Source: Juglans regia (Eukaryota > Streptophyta > Magnoliopsida > Fagales > Juglandaceae). From it: a stretch of DNA of 64,000 nt. The stretch is from contig NC_049916.1 of the NCBI RefSeq assembly GCF_001411555.2, positions 27,484,558-27,548,557 on the forward strand, read 5' to 3'. The notes beneath the pieces are model-generated. The model made no database searches and had not been told where the DNA came from. It was given only the letters and a program-made list of their open reading frames with translations. The translations under genes and the position numbers were made by a program. Shown here in pieces: positions 23,307 through 34,209 of the stretch; position 1 is the first letter of the stretch, and each line of letters begins with the position of its first letter.

Positions 23307-26300
23307 ATGGCCACTTCCGTTCCATTTTGCATTCCCAATATGTCTCATCTTGTTTATACCAAACTTGATGACACAAATTACCTTGCATGGGTGTGCCAAT
23401 TTACCCCCATCTTGAGGACAAATGCGCTTCTGGGCATTGTAGATGGCTCAGAACCTATTCCTCCTAAACTCATTGATGATCATAGTCAACCAAACCAAAT
23501 GAATCCCAATCCTGCTTATGAGATTTGAGAGATGAAAGACCAGTTTATCTTAAGTTGGTTTATAGTTGCACTGTCTGATAAAATTGTCCCAACAGTGTAT
23601 GACTTAAACACCTCTAGGCAAGTGTGGACAGCATTGTCTACTAGATATGCTTCACCTTCAAGATCTCGAGTTAATCATTTAAGGAGACAGCTTCAAACCA
23701 CCAGACAGGAGTCATGTACCTGCAGTGATTTCATTCACTACTCTAAGAGTATAACTAATCAACTTGCCCTTGTAGGCAAACCAGTAAGTGATAAAGAGCT
23801 AATCTCTTATATTGTGGGTGGTCTCAACCTTCAATATAATTCTTTTGTCACTTTTTATTCCTTTGTTACAAGGGATACTGCTATGAAATTAGAAGAGTTC
23901 CAATTTGAGCTACTCATTTATGAACAACTGTTGGTAGCACAAACACCAACTACTGAGTCAAATGCCTTTGCTCTACTCCAACAAAGGACCTGGACAGTAC
24001 AGGAAACCCAAGTATGGGTCCTCTCCTAAACCTAACTTTGGCAAAAATTTTGCACAAAAGAAACCATTCCCTTCAGCCAGCAATCCACCTCGAGGTAAAC
24101 CATCCTCCAATTAGTTTGCTATTAATAAGCCTCCTTATCAGATCTGTGGCAAGACCAACCACCAAGCCTTGGACTGTTTCCATAGGATGGATTATGCATA
24201 CCAAAGAAGACACCCACCTAAAGAACTTGCAGCAATGGTGGCTAAATCCAATCTTTTTCATGAGGATGAAATATGGTTGGCAGACAGTGGGGCTATGAAT
24301 CATATCACAACAGACTTGGAAAACCTTGCATTGCAGCAACCATATTAGGGTACTGAGACTATGACTGTAGGAAATGGTAATGGTTTAAACATTGCACACA
24401 CTGGTTCCACTACCTATCATCTTCCCAACTATGATTTACATCTAATTGACATTTTGCATTGTCCCAATGTTTCCAATAATCTGTTGTCTATCCAAAAATT
24501 CTGTCAAGACAACAATTGCTACTTCAAGCTAATTGATTCCTTTTTTTTTTGTGAAGGACAACTTGACAAGGGCAATCCTTCTACAGGGACCCAGTGAAGG
24601 TAGCTTATATCCTGTGCATCTCAATAAGTTTGTCACAAATAAAAGGGCATTTGTAGCACTGATTGGGATCAAGGTATCAACAGATATCTGGCACAAAAGA
24701 TTAGGTCATCCTAATTCTCAAACTCTGCATCGAGTTCTTAAAGACTACTAGCTACCTGTGTCATCCAATAAATCTCACTCAGAGCTATGTATGCCCTGTC
24801 AATTAGGAAAAAGCAAACATCTACCTTTTAATAAATCTGACCGTGTGTCTTCTAAGCCTTTAGAGTTGATTCACAGTGATGTATGGACCTCACAAGTTTT
24901 ATCAATAAATGGATTCAAGTATTATGTTATCTTTATTAATGATTTTTCAAGATATTCTTGGTTATTTCCTCTAAAGTTCAAATTTGATCTGTTTGATTGT
25001 TTTGTCAAGTTTAAATGCATTATTGAAACCAACTCTCTTGCAAAATTAAACAATTCCAAACAGATGGTGGAGGTGAATATACCTCAAATTTATTTACCAA
25101 ATTTCTGAATGATAGTGGGATTTATCATCGAATTACCTGCCCTTATACATGCCAACAAAATGGGATTGCTAAGAGGAAACACAGGCATGTGTGTGAAATT
25201 GGTCTAACCCTTTTAGCACAATCTCATCTTCCTTCCAAAAATTGGGTAAAAGCATTTCATATAGCAGTTCACTCAATCAATAGACTTCATTCGTCTGTCC
25301 TGCAATTTGAGATACCTCTCACTAAGTTATTTAATAAAGAACTAGATTTCTCCCTTCTAAAAATTTTTGGTTGTGCATGCTATCCTCTTCTCAGATCATA
25401 CACCAAACACAAGCTAGAATTCAGAAGCAAAAAATGTGTCTTCTTAGGCTATGGTTCCAATTAGAAAGGCTATAAATATCTAGATTTGCAAAATAATAAA
25501 ATTTACATGTCAAGACATGTAGTCTTTGATGAGAACTTATTCCCTGCACAGGAGAAAGGCTACACTCACTACCCTACTAGAGGACAATCCTCTCCATCAG
25601 GTACTGTCCTCTTACCCTCTCATTTTTATTTACTAAATTCTCCCACTGTTCCAATGCACTCATCTCAGAATTTGATCACAAGCAATCACATTCCCTCAGA
25701 TCAACTCAGAGTTGAGACTAATCCTATCACCAATTCCACCCCAAACACTGAACCCACACCAGCATTCAATCCAGTTGACTCTGAGACAACCCCCACTTTT
25801 AATTCTCAAACCTCAAATCTGTTACTTGCATCCTCTCATGCACAAACCCTTACTCATGACTCAGATCTAGTCTCCACTCCCATTCCAATCTCTGATTCTT
25901 TACCTGAATTCCCTTCTACACAGATCATCACTAGATCTATGATAGGAAATGCCAAACCCAAACAATTCCCTGACTTTCATTTATATCTCTCCAACAAGTC
26001 CACTAATTATCCTGTTAAAGCTTTACATACCAGTTTTTTGCCATGTGAACCCAAATCATTTTCTAAAGTTATGTCTAATCCTGATTGGTTCACTGCAATG
26101 CAAAGTGAATACCAGGCTTTGCTGGATAACCAAACATGGAGCCTTTGCTCGAGACCCAAAGACAGAAATTTTATCCATAATAAATGGGTGTACAAGTTAA
26201 AGCAAAAACCAGATGGTACCATTGATAGATATAAGGCCAGATTAGTTGTCAAAGGGTTTGAACAAAGGGATGTCATTGACTATACAGAAACATTTAGTCC

Positions 26301-27670
26301 AGTAATAAAACCAGCCACAATTCGATTAATTTTGGTTATTGCTCTACACTTTGACTAGCCTATCAAACAATTGGATGTATCCAATGCTTTTCTATATGGT
26401 TTTCTCAATGATGAAGTTTTTATGGAACAACCTCAAGATTTTGTGGATAGAACATTTCCTAATCATGTATACAGGTTGCATAAGGTTATTTATGGCCTTA
26501 AGCAAGCCCCAAGGGTATGGTATACTCGACTTACTTAAGCCTTACAAGGTCTTGGCTTTACAGGTTCTCTATTGGACACTTTTCTATTTATGTATCACAA
26601 TGGTCCAGTACATATTTATGTGCTCATCTATGTTGATGATATACTAGTGACTGTTTCTCACAGCTCTAGCATTATGGGGCTAATTCAAAGCTTGCAAAAA
26701 GAATTCAAGATGAAGGACTTGGGTGACTTGAATTACTTTCTTGGCATTCATGTACACAAAACCTCTCCAGGGATGCATCTCAATCAAACTAAATACATCT
26801 ATAATCTTCTAGATCATACCAATATGCTTGGAGCCAAGCCTTATTCAGCTCCTTGTGTTTCTAGACAGAAATTAAGCAAACTTAAGGGTGATCCTTTACC
26901 TGATCCCACCATTTACAGACATATTGTTCATGCTCTACAATATTGTGCCCTTACAAGACCTGATATCTCATACTCAATAAATCAACTATGTCAGTTTTTA
27001 CATTGTCCTACCACTGTTCATTTTACAGCAGCAAAGAGAGTACTAAGATACCTAAAGGGCACAATTGATCATGGCTTATTTTTCAAACCAGGACCACTGC
27101 AATTGGCAGCATACTATGATAGTGATTGGGCTGGAGATCCTCTAGACAGAAGATCAACCAGTGTTCCTATGCACTTGTTTGATCTCATGGCAAGCAAAGA
27201 AACAACCAGTTGTTTCTAGATCCATCACAGAAGCAAAGTATAGAGCTATGGCTTTTGCAACAGCTGAGCTATATTGGTTAAGAATGCTTTTTAAAGAATT
27301 GCAGTGTTCAATTACGTCTACTCCATAGTTGTGGTGTGATAATATGGGAGCATTGCTTTTTAAAGAATTGCAGTGTTCAATTACGTCTACTCCATAGTTG
27401 TGGTGTGATAATATGGGAGCATTAGCACAAGCCTCCAATCCTATTTTTCATGCTAGAACTAAGCATGTGGAGGTTGATTATCATTTCATTAGAGAAAAAG
27501 TGATTAACAAATATATCATCCCTCGGTACATAGCCACTGCTGATCAGATAGCAGATGTCTTTACAAAGGGACTCACTTCTTCAAGATTCTTGTTGCTCAA
27601 AGACAAACTAATGGTCATTGAATCTCCCATCAGTTTGACAGGGGATGTTAAGAATATTATATCAGTTTAA
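23307..27670 (+). pseudogene. Broken copia gag-pol
   Basis: Reading from the ATG at 23307, gag begins MATSVPFCIPN and continues with LDDTNYLAWVCQF. A zinc-knuckle remnant (ICGKTNHQALDC, first Cys lost) lies near 24140 and the protease core LADSGAMNHIT near 24285. GAG-pre-integrase (DIWHKRLGHPNSQTLH) begins near 24685, and the integrase core runs on to about 25460. The reverse transcriptase starts near 26187 (NKWVYKLKQKPDGTIDRYK) and carries YVDDILV near 26630. RNase H has YDSDWAGDPLDRRST near 27115 and ends at 27670, overlapping the 3' LTR by 25 bases. In-frame stops or shifts occur near 23528, 24028, 24347, 24750, 25107, 25463, 26357, 26537 and 27219. It is non-functional as it stands. Confidence 0.93.
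27286..27423 (+). repeat. Perfect 69-bp tandem duplication within the RNase H region
   Basis: 27286-27354 and 27355-27423 are identical by eye. Each unit begins GCTTTTTAAAGAATTGCAG and ends ATGGGAGCATT. 69 is 23 codons, so the duplication itself keeps frame although the surrounding frame is already broken. Confidence 0.92.
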
Positions 27671-27892
27671 ACTCTCAACAATATCTCAATAGAAGAACAT
27701 GTGTCAAAGGATGGCAGTTGTCAATAGTCTGTTACAGATTTAATTAAATTTGAATAATTGTATTCATATCTTATCTTATCTTTCTGTTGTAATCATGACA
27801 TTTATCACATTGTAAACACTTTATCTATAAATATCAAGCATACCAGGCAGGACAATTATTCTGGCCAATTCAGTTATTTAGACTTTCTTTCT
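27646..27892 (+). repeat. 3' LTR of the copia element
   Basis: It starts TGTTAAGAATATTATATCAG after the purine-rich ACAGGGGA and ends TTTCTTTCT. It is about nine bases longer than the 5' LTR because of small insertions (near AACAAT and TCTTATCTTATC). Confidence 0.88.
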
Positions 27893-27926
27893 AGATCTAC
27901 CTTGCATTTGGAGCTAGAAACAAAAG

Positions 27927-28243
27927 TCAGGGGACTTGGATTTCGGTGTAACCCCATTGATAAGCAAAAGAGTTCGAATGGGTCATAAGAAGGTGGTTAA
28001 TTTGGGAGTTAGGGTTCTTAGAGAAGAGAGTGAGGTTGAGGAAGGAAGAAAGGTGCAAGGAAGAGTCTGCGGTGGTGGTGAGGTTGAGCTTGGAAATGCA
28101 GAGGGATGAGATCGAGAACTAGGACCACTGGGGTGGTAGATGATGTAGAGTGCAACGCCAGCGATGGAAACAAGAAGAGTCACCACGAGAGGACAAGGAG
28201 AGACCAAAAGCAAAAGTAGTAGCAGAGGCAGCGTCAGCGTCAA
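27927..28243 (-). pseudogene. NDR1/HIN1-like (LEA_2) gene remnant, frameshifted
   Basis: The minus strand from about 28243 encodes a hydrophobic helix followed by GVALYIIYHPSGP, the membrane anchor and exit typical of NDR1/HIN1-like proteins. The same frame then degenerates. After a one- or two-base shift and a stop, another frame reads FSISSLCISKLNLTTTADSS, then HLSSFLNLTLFSKNPNS, the start of a LEA_2 (WHy-like) domain, and stops at 27927. The rest of the domain is absent; the copia 3' LTR boundary is 35 bases further on. It looks like a truncated, dead copy of a defence-related membrane protein gene. Family identification is from memory of motif wording. Confidence 0.45.
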
Positions 28244-28751
28244 TGGTTGTGGTACTGGGGTTGATGTCGGTAAGGTTGCCAGAGATGGATCGAAAGAGAG
28301 AATTCATAAAAGGGATTGCTTGCTTTGCTAGAAATCTCACCGAATCGGGCAAACCGGAAACAATAGGAAATGAATAACTAACCATGTGGCATCTTTGAAT
28401 TGAATCACATCCCAAAATAAATAAAAGGAAGAAATTAAGAAAGGATATATTCAAAAGATGCAAATTAACGAACCTACAAGAGTTTTGGATCACTACGCGA
28501 GCATATATTCAAGAAGCCACAATGCTTCCAAAACAACATGCATGCAAGCAATTGCCACGTACACAATTGACGTTCATGATGATCATTATCAAACCCTAGC
28601 TAGCAGCTACCTATTTCTAAGAGAGATCATTGACTACGTAGTAGTACCCCCAAATTACTATCAAAAGAACAGGCCGCGCGCGCCGCACCAAAACTGCATC
28701 AATATTGATGGTGTACTCATTGTACCCCAAATCCATATATAACCAGCAGTA

Positions 28752-29639
28752 CTAGTTCCGATCGACGTGATGATCATAATCACCAACACCATAGCCACCA
28801 CTCCCAGGCGTAGTACTGATCAGATAATTACTACAAAACTGATAATTCCCTAACCCAATACCACTACTAGAACTTGCTCCAAAATCACCACCATTATCAC
28901 CCCCAGTACTACTCAGATTACCAAACTGATAATTATTGATCCCTAACCCAAAACCACCGCTACTAATACTACCAACATCTTCTCCAGTACCGCTTCCACT
29001 CAGACGATTACTATACTCATGATCATGATAATCCCCTAACCCTTCATTATAACCCAGTACCCCATGATAATTATAATCTGATGTCTGCAATTTGTTTATT
29101 GAGTTTCGCATCCTCAAGTACTGATCTGTTGCCTTTGCCCTCATCTCTTTCATGGCTGCCAAATACTGCTCAAGCTCCTCTATCCCCATCCCATCGATCG
29201 GTTCGTCCCACAAGAACCCAATATTGTTCCCCATCTTCTTCTTCGACGTCAGATCCTCATGATCAATATCTGCCAACCGTTTCTTCTCGTCCTCCAACTC
29301 CTTGAGCGACTCCGCGTACTCCTTATTAAACTCCTCCACAGGCCAAGGATTCACGGCTGAGTATACAGGGAGAGCGTTTCCAGTGAGATAAGAGTTGAGG
29401 ACCGTGTCGACGTTGGGGTGGCTGAAGGAGTAGGCCTTTTCTCCGGGAGAGTAAGCTATGATGGCTATATTGACGCCGCACAACACGCACAGCTCGCTCG
29501 CCTTCTTAAAGAGGCCTGCCCGCCGCTTGGAGAATGTGACGTGCTTGGTGCTTTTATTTTCCAGTTGTTTTATTTCAATCTTCTGTCGGCCTTGAGTGAT
29601 TTTCTTGATTTTCTGATCTGTGGTAGCCATGGCGGCCAT
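28752..29639 (-). CDS. Type I (M-alpha) MADS-box protein, AGL62-like
   Basis: A single exon of 295 aa when started at the ATG at 29639 (MAAMATTDQKIKK). An ATG at 29630 is equally possible, and the upstream in-frame ATG at 29705 would add a hydrophobic stretch unlike the family. The MADS domain spans about residues 17-75, with GRQKIEIKQLENKSTKHVTF, SKRRAGLFKKASELCVLCG and IAYSPGEKAYSFSHPNVD. A short coiled region follows (EEFNKEYAESLKELEDEKKR), then MGIEELEQYLAAMKEM. The tail is rich in Gly, Ser, Asn and Tyr with repeated G-L-G-x-N-Y-Q-F. There is no K-box, so it is type I. Members are nuclear DNA-binding factors mostly active in female gametophyte and endosperm. It forms a same-strand pair with the gene at 31592. 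Confidence 0.9.
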   Translation of the reverse strand: MAAMATTDQKIKKITQGRQKIEIKQLENKSTKHVTFSKRRAGLFKKASELCVLCGVNIAIIAYSPGEKAYSFSHPNVDTVLNSYLTGNALPVYSAVNPWPVEEFNKEYAESLKELEDEKKRLADIDHEDLTSKKKMGNNIGFLWDEPIDGMGIEELEQYLAAMKEMRAKATDQYLRMRNSINKLQTSDYNYHGVLGYNEGLGDYHDHEYSNRLSGSGTGEDVGSISSGGFGLGINNYQFGNLSSTGGDNGGDFGASSSSGIGLGNYQFCSNYLISTTPGSGGYGVGDYDHHVDRN

Positions 29640-29719
29640 GAACGAAAAACGTAGAAGGAGATTGAAAGAAAGAAGGGCGGAGACAACTATTTTACGTGAT
29701 ATCATGACTTATATATATA

Positions 29720-31591
29720 TATATATATTGTTAATTAATTTCCTCATCAATTAGTTTTTTTAAAAGGTTCTTTGGCGCCCTACCTTAGGTATATACACGG
29801 TAGCTTCCTAGCTCCATTAATAACTAGATTTGGTATATATTCTTTTTCTTTATTATTTAATAAAATTTTAACGATAATTATCGATACTGGAGTACCTTTT
29901 TTTATTATTTTTTAATTCCCACAATTATACTACATCTAATTTTACGTAAAGGATTTTTTTTTTTTTTTAGAGAGAGATCAAGAATCGTGATCAGAATCTT
30001 TAATTATTGCCTAAGATATGATCATTAATACTCACGAGTAGTACTTCTGATCTAATACTTGTAGTCAATCACCTAAACATGAATAGGAGCGACTTGCGAG
30101 GGGTTAGAAACTTAGAACATGCAACTCTTGGAGTTTCAAAAGATCAAAGGTGGTCGGGAAAGAGACAAAAGATTGAGTTTAAATGTTGAACTGAATTGAG
30201 TTGAAAGTTAAAAGTTGAATAAAATATTATATTTTAATATTATTATTTTAAATTTAAAAAAATTATAATAATTAGATAACATTAGTAGAGGATATTGGTT
30301 TGGAATCAAAACTCACATCTTTGATTGCCTAAAGATTTTCGTTTGTATTCGTAACTCATCTCAACTTATCTCAATTCATCTCATCTCATCGTTATAATTT
30401 TTTTAAATTTTCATACAAAATATAATAAACAATTTAATTTTTTTAAATTTCAAAATAATTTTTTTAAATTTCTATACAAAATATAATCAATAATTTAATT
30501 TTTATTCTACTATTCATAAATCATGATCTTAACTTATCTCTAATTTCAAACAACTCCTAAATTTCTGCCCCTGGCTACAATTAAGATCACACGTAGGTAC
30601 GTATATATACGCTTGTTATATATGATGTTTGTCCAATCAATTTAACCCTGCCTAGTAATCACCAGTACTTAAATTAGTACTCGTTTCAGGCGCGCGTATT
30701 AGTTGCACGTCTTTTACTAATTATTAATTTAGACAATTAATCCACTATTTGGAAGTTACTCAATGTATATATACCAGCTAGCTTGCTATCACATGAGATC
30801 GATATACTAGCTATTCGGTCATATGCTTCGGTCACCACCTAATTATAATTTAGGCGTATTAACATGACTCAAACTCGTTTAGATTTAAAGATGAGTTGAA
30901 ATAATTTTAAATTATGAATTACATAAAATATTATTATAATATTATTTTTAATATTATTATTATTATAAGATTTAAAAAAATTAAATTATTTATTATATTT
31001 TATGTAAAAATTTAAGAAAATTATAATGATCATGAGTTCATGAGATGAGTTAAGGTGACTCTCGAATCCAAACAAGGGCTCAATGTTTTAATAATCACTA
31101 CAAGAAAATTGATTATTTACGATCAGTTAATTTTAACGAAATGACTATTTACAATTAAAATTAATTATAAATAGTCTTTTAGTTATAATAAATTGATCAC
31201 AAAAATCTAATTTTCTTGTAGTGAATTTCACAACCGGAATAATGGGAAATATTCTATAGGCAAGGTAAGGATCATGATTATCTGAAAATTTATAATTTGC
31301 AAGAAGTATGTACGTACAAAGCTAGCTAGCTAGGCACATATTAATTAGGACGATCATTAATTTCAAATCCATTCCCAATATTATTCGATGATCACAAACC
31401 GAAACCAATGTAAAATGAAAACTATAATTACTAGATATAGTAATTATAGTAGCATACAATAATCGACTACTTCAACAAGGAAATCAATTACTCTGAGAAA
31501 GAATAAAAAGAAGGAAACGTCACATGAGAACCTGCTTTCAGTACTGTTTTTTGCCGATGCCACCCAATCATTTTTTCAGAAAAGAAAACGT
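29720..31591. other. Spacer between the two MADS genes, MITE-rich
   Basis: A TA run lies at 29711-29729 just upstream of the first MADS gene. Copies of the GATGAG fold-back family occur at about 30170-30290, 30320-30560 (ACTCATCTCAACTTATCTC) and 30855-31078 (ending ATCCAAACAAGGGCT). No gene is seen. Confidence 0.5.
31096..31223. mobile_element. CACTA-type MITE
   Basis: It begins CACTACAAGAAAATT and ends AATTTTCTTGTAGTG, a perfect 15-bp inverted pair of the sort that ends plant CACTA (En/Spm) transposons. AAT directly flanks both ends (31093-31095 and 31224-31226), giving the expected 3-bp target duplication. The 128-bp length and fold-back A/T interior mark it as non-autonomous. Confidence 0.92.
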
Positions 31592-32305
31592 TCAGAAAAG
31601 GCCATGATGTCCATAACCGAAGTTATAGACACGATGATTAGGCATTGTGGAAGTACTAGCATTATTAATAAACCCCGTGGGTTTGCTTTCGAAAAACCCA
31701 GCACTTCCTGTTCCTGTGTGATCATGATTCAGTACCCCAAACAAGGCTGGGGAAGAATAATGAGTCGAAGAGGCGCCGGTAATGGATGATATCTTGTTGG
31801 TTTGTTTTGCCACGTTCTTCTTCAGCTCCTCCATGGAAACCTTCAGTTGCTCCAGCTCATGCAATCCAAGCTCATTGATGGGGGCTTCCCACCAGAATTG
31901 CTTTTGGCTAGCTTTCCTCATTTGATGGAGAGATTCTCCCAGCTTTTTCTCGGCTTCCAATTGGTTTAGGACTTGAGTGAGGCGTGCGTTGAGATCGCGA
32001 ACGTTAGCATTTCGATGAGCTTCGACGAGTTGTTGAGCACCCGACTGATCCGGCGCCGGTGGAAGGTTTCGAGTAAGATATCTGTCGAGAATGGATTCAA
32101 CGTCAGGGTGGCCAAAGGAGAATACCTTTTCTGCTGGCGAGAAGACAAGGATGGCAATCTCAACCCCGCAAAGCGTGCAAAGCTCACTTGCCTTCTTGAA
32201 GAGACCTGAACGACGTTTTGAGAACGTTACTTGCAGATGATTTTTCTTGGGTATTTTTGCTATCGGAATCTTTTGGCGACCCATGCTTGGCTTCTTTTTC
32301 ACCAT
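31592..32305 (-). CDS. Type I (M-alpha) MADS-box protein, AGL62-like
   Basis: A single exon of 237 aa from the ATG at 32305 (MVKKKPSMGRQKIPIAKIP). An open frame can be extended to a TTG six bases upstream, but the ATG is the true start. The MADS domain covers about residues 8-66: QVTFSKRRSGLFKKASELC, TLCGVEIAILVFSPAEKVF, SFGHPDVESILDRYL. A coiled segment (LTQVLNQLEAEKKLGESLHQ) and an interaction-like segment (WEAPINELGLHELEQLKVSM) follow. There is no K-box. The domain differs clearly from the neighbour at 28752, so the pair is an old tandem duplication or cluster, not a recent copy. Typical role: heterodimerising regulator of endosperm or gametophyte development. Confidence 0.92.
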   Translation of the reverse strand: MVKKKPSMGRQKIPIAKIPKKNHLQVTFSKRRSGLFKKASELCTLCGVEIAILVFSPAEKVFSFGHPDVESILDRYLTRNLPPAPDQSGAQQLVEAHRNANVRDLNARLTQVLNQLEAEKKLGESLHQMRKASQKQFWWEAPINELGLHELEQLKVSMEELKKNVAKQTNKISSITGASSTHYSSPALFGVLNHDHTGTGSAGFFESKPTGFINNASTSTMPNHRVYNFGYGHHGLF

Positions 32306-34209
32306 TGCCAAGTTTATAAGAGAAAGATCACTCCAAGAGAAGGATGAAGCAAAAAAACTGCTGCTTGTTCTTGGTTAAGGCCGCTCTTGTACGTGATGGT
32401 TGTAGGGGAAGCATGTGGGTATTTGTAGGGCTAGCTTTTGTCATTTGAGTTGGCATATTAATTCTGCATTACTTTACATACTTAATGCATGATTTGGAAG
32501 TTAAAAAATCTTACTAACTTAATGTATTATTACTATGAAACTAATTACCAAAGGTCAATATATGATAATAATAAGTAACCATTTGACTTAATTTGGTAGT
32601 TAACGTCAACGCCCACTCATGTATTGCTGTTTGCATATTAATATATATTCATTTTAGCAACCATAATTGATACCATTATTCTCAATATAAACTCTAATCT
32701 GTAAACTCAGCTGTGAATATTTGCATATGGAAAGTTGGGTTATAAAGAATAAAGGATAGGATGCAAAGACTATTCTTTCGAGCTTGTCCCGGCATATACA
32801 CATGACCGGGATGCGCAAAGTTTTATTGTTTATTATTGTTCATGAAACAAAACAAAAATAAGTGTGTGGTATGAGATGATGAGTAATATCTCTCTTTCCT
32901 AAATAATGCATATTCATTATGGGGGTTGCCTCCTAGGTGGGTAGCGAGAACAGTTTTATTATAATAACGGCATTAATTTGTTTTCAAGTATTAGAGGTTG
33001 CACTATTAATTAAAGATATTGGAAGAGATAAGATCGTAACTCTCCAAGCTAGCTAGCATATTAAATAAATTGGTAATTACGAGATTGATTATGATCAGGT
33101 TATACATAGATGTGCAATAAAATATGAACATTTTTCTTATTTTATAGGATATATAGTATGCACCTGCTGACAGATCAGTGGGATTAACTGGCACGTTAAT
33201 TAACAACTTTAGTCTTTAAAATTATCTCCCATGGGAAAGTACATGTTTTTTTTAGATAAGGGCTTGGGGCATAGGGGACTTAATTCTCGGACATTAGCAT
33301 ATGGAGAGATCACTGAACAGTATAATATAATATATTTAATTACCTGTATTATCGTTGCATTACGCCCAATATATACCATTATTCTCGGAGATAATTATCG
33401 TTCCATTAGCATAATGCAACGATATTGTTCGTATTATGACAAGGAGAAAATGAGTGAGTAAACTCGGGTTTCTTTGGCTGAAAGAGCAATCAAACAGGGT
33501 TGAACAATGGCCAATCGTCTTGCTTGATATAACACGCCTACACCTATTAATTGCCGTACGTTGAGCATAGCATAAATTAATTTGTTGTGTCGTTTCAGTA
33601 CTACAGAAATAATAATAATAATAAATACTATAAAATCCACTTGAAAAAGAATTCTGATAAATGGAGATTAAGTTTTTTTTGATAGTAAAATCATCTCAAA
33701 TATTTTATGAATAGTAATAAAATAATAATGATAAAATATTAAATAGTAATAAAAAATAGATGAAAAATAATAATAAAACAATGAATAGTCCTAAGAGTCG
33801 TTTGGTAACACAACTATTCTTAAATATTTTCAGATATTCTCATATATTTCTTTTCTAAACATTACTCAAACACAAAATAATTTTTAATTTCAAATCTTCA
33901 ACTTTTTTATTTGACCTAATCGCTATAGATTTCTCAAACTCCCAAACAAAACACAAAATAATTCAGTTTTTTTTTTTTTTTTTTGGCAAAATTCCATAGA
34001 CCAACTCCATTGTAATAAACCATAATTAACAAGTTTGTGGCTATATGTTATAACATAATTAATAAGTTTGTATATCTAGCTAAGTGAAAGGAAAAGAAGC
34101 ATCTACATGAAGGAGAAGCTTCTTTTATTGTTGTCTAAACATGAGGCAATAACAAATGAGTGAGTTTGAATAAATCTTTGATGTAGATGAACAGTTGAAC
34201 AAGAAGAAA
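32306..34209. other. Intergenic DNA
   Basis: The upstream region of the second MADS gene and the 3' flank of AspRS. A MITE fragment sits near 32835-32900 (AGTGTGTGGTATGAGATGATG) and a GATGAG-family fragment at about 33790-33965. Small frames at 33006-33640 lack recognisable domains. Confidence 0.5.

Larger units (their letters stand above)
23035..27892 (+). mobile_element. Ty1/copia LTR retrotransposon, defective
   Basis: Two directly repeated LTRs (23035-23272 and 27646-27892) bound a 4,858-bp element. AGATT (23030-23034) and AGATC (27893-27897) are a near-perfect 5-bp target duplication. The domain order gag, protease, integrase, reverse transcriptase, RNase H defines Ty1/copia. The internal reading frame is broken by many stops and frameshifts, so the copy cannot act alone. 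LTR differences (roughly a dozen or more substitutions and two small indels by eye) indicate an insertion that is not very recent. Confidence 0.95.

Noticed and set aside
28119..28493. 124-codon minus frame and 75-codon plus frame as independent genes
   Set aside because: They overlap the NDR1/HIN1-like remnant in other frames and show no domain of their own.
32305..32311. TTG start for the second MADS gene
   Set aside because: An ATG six bases downstream fits the family N-terminus; plants rarely use TTG.
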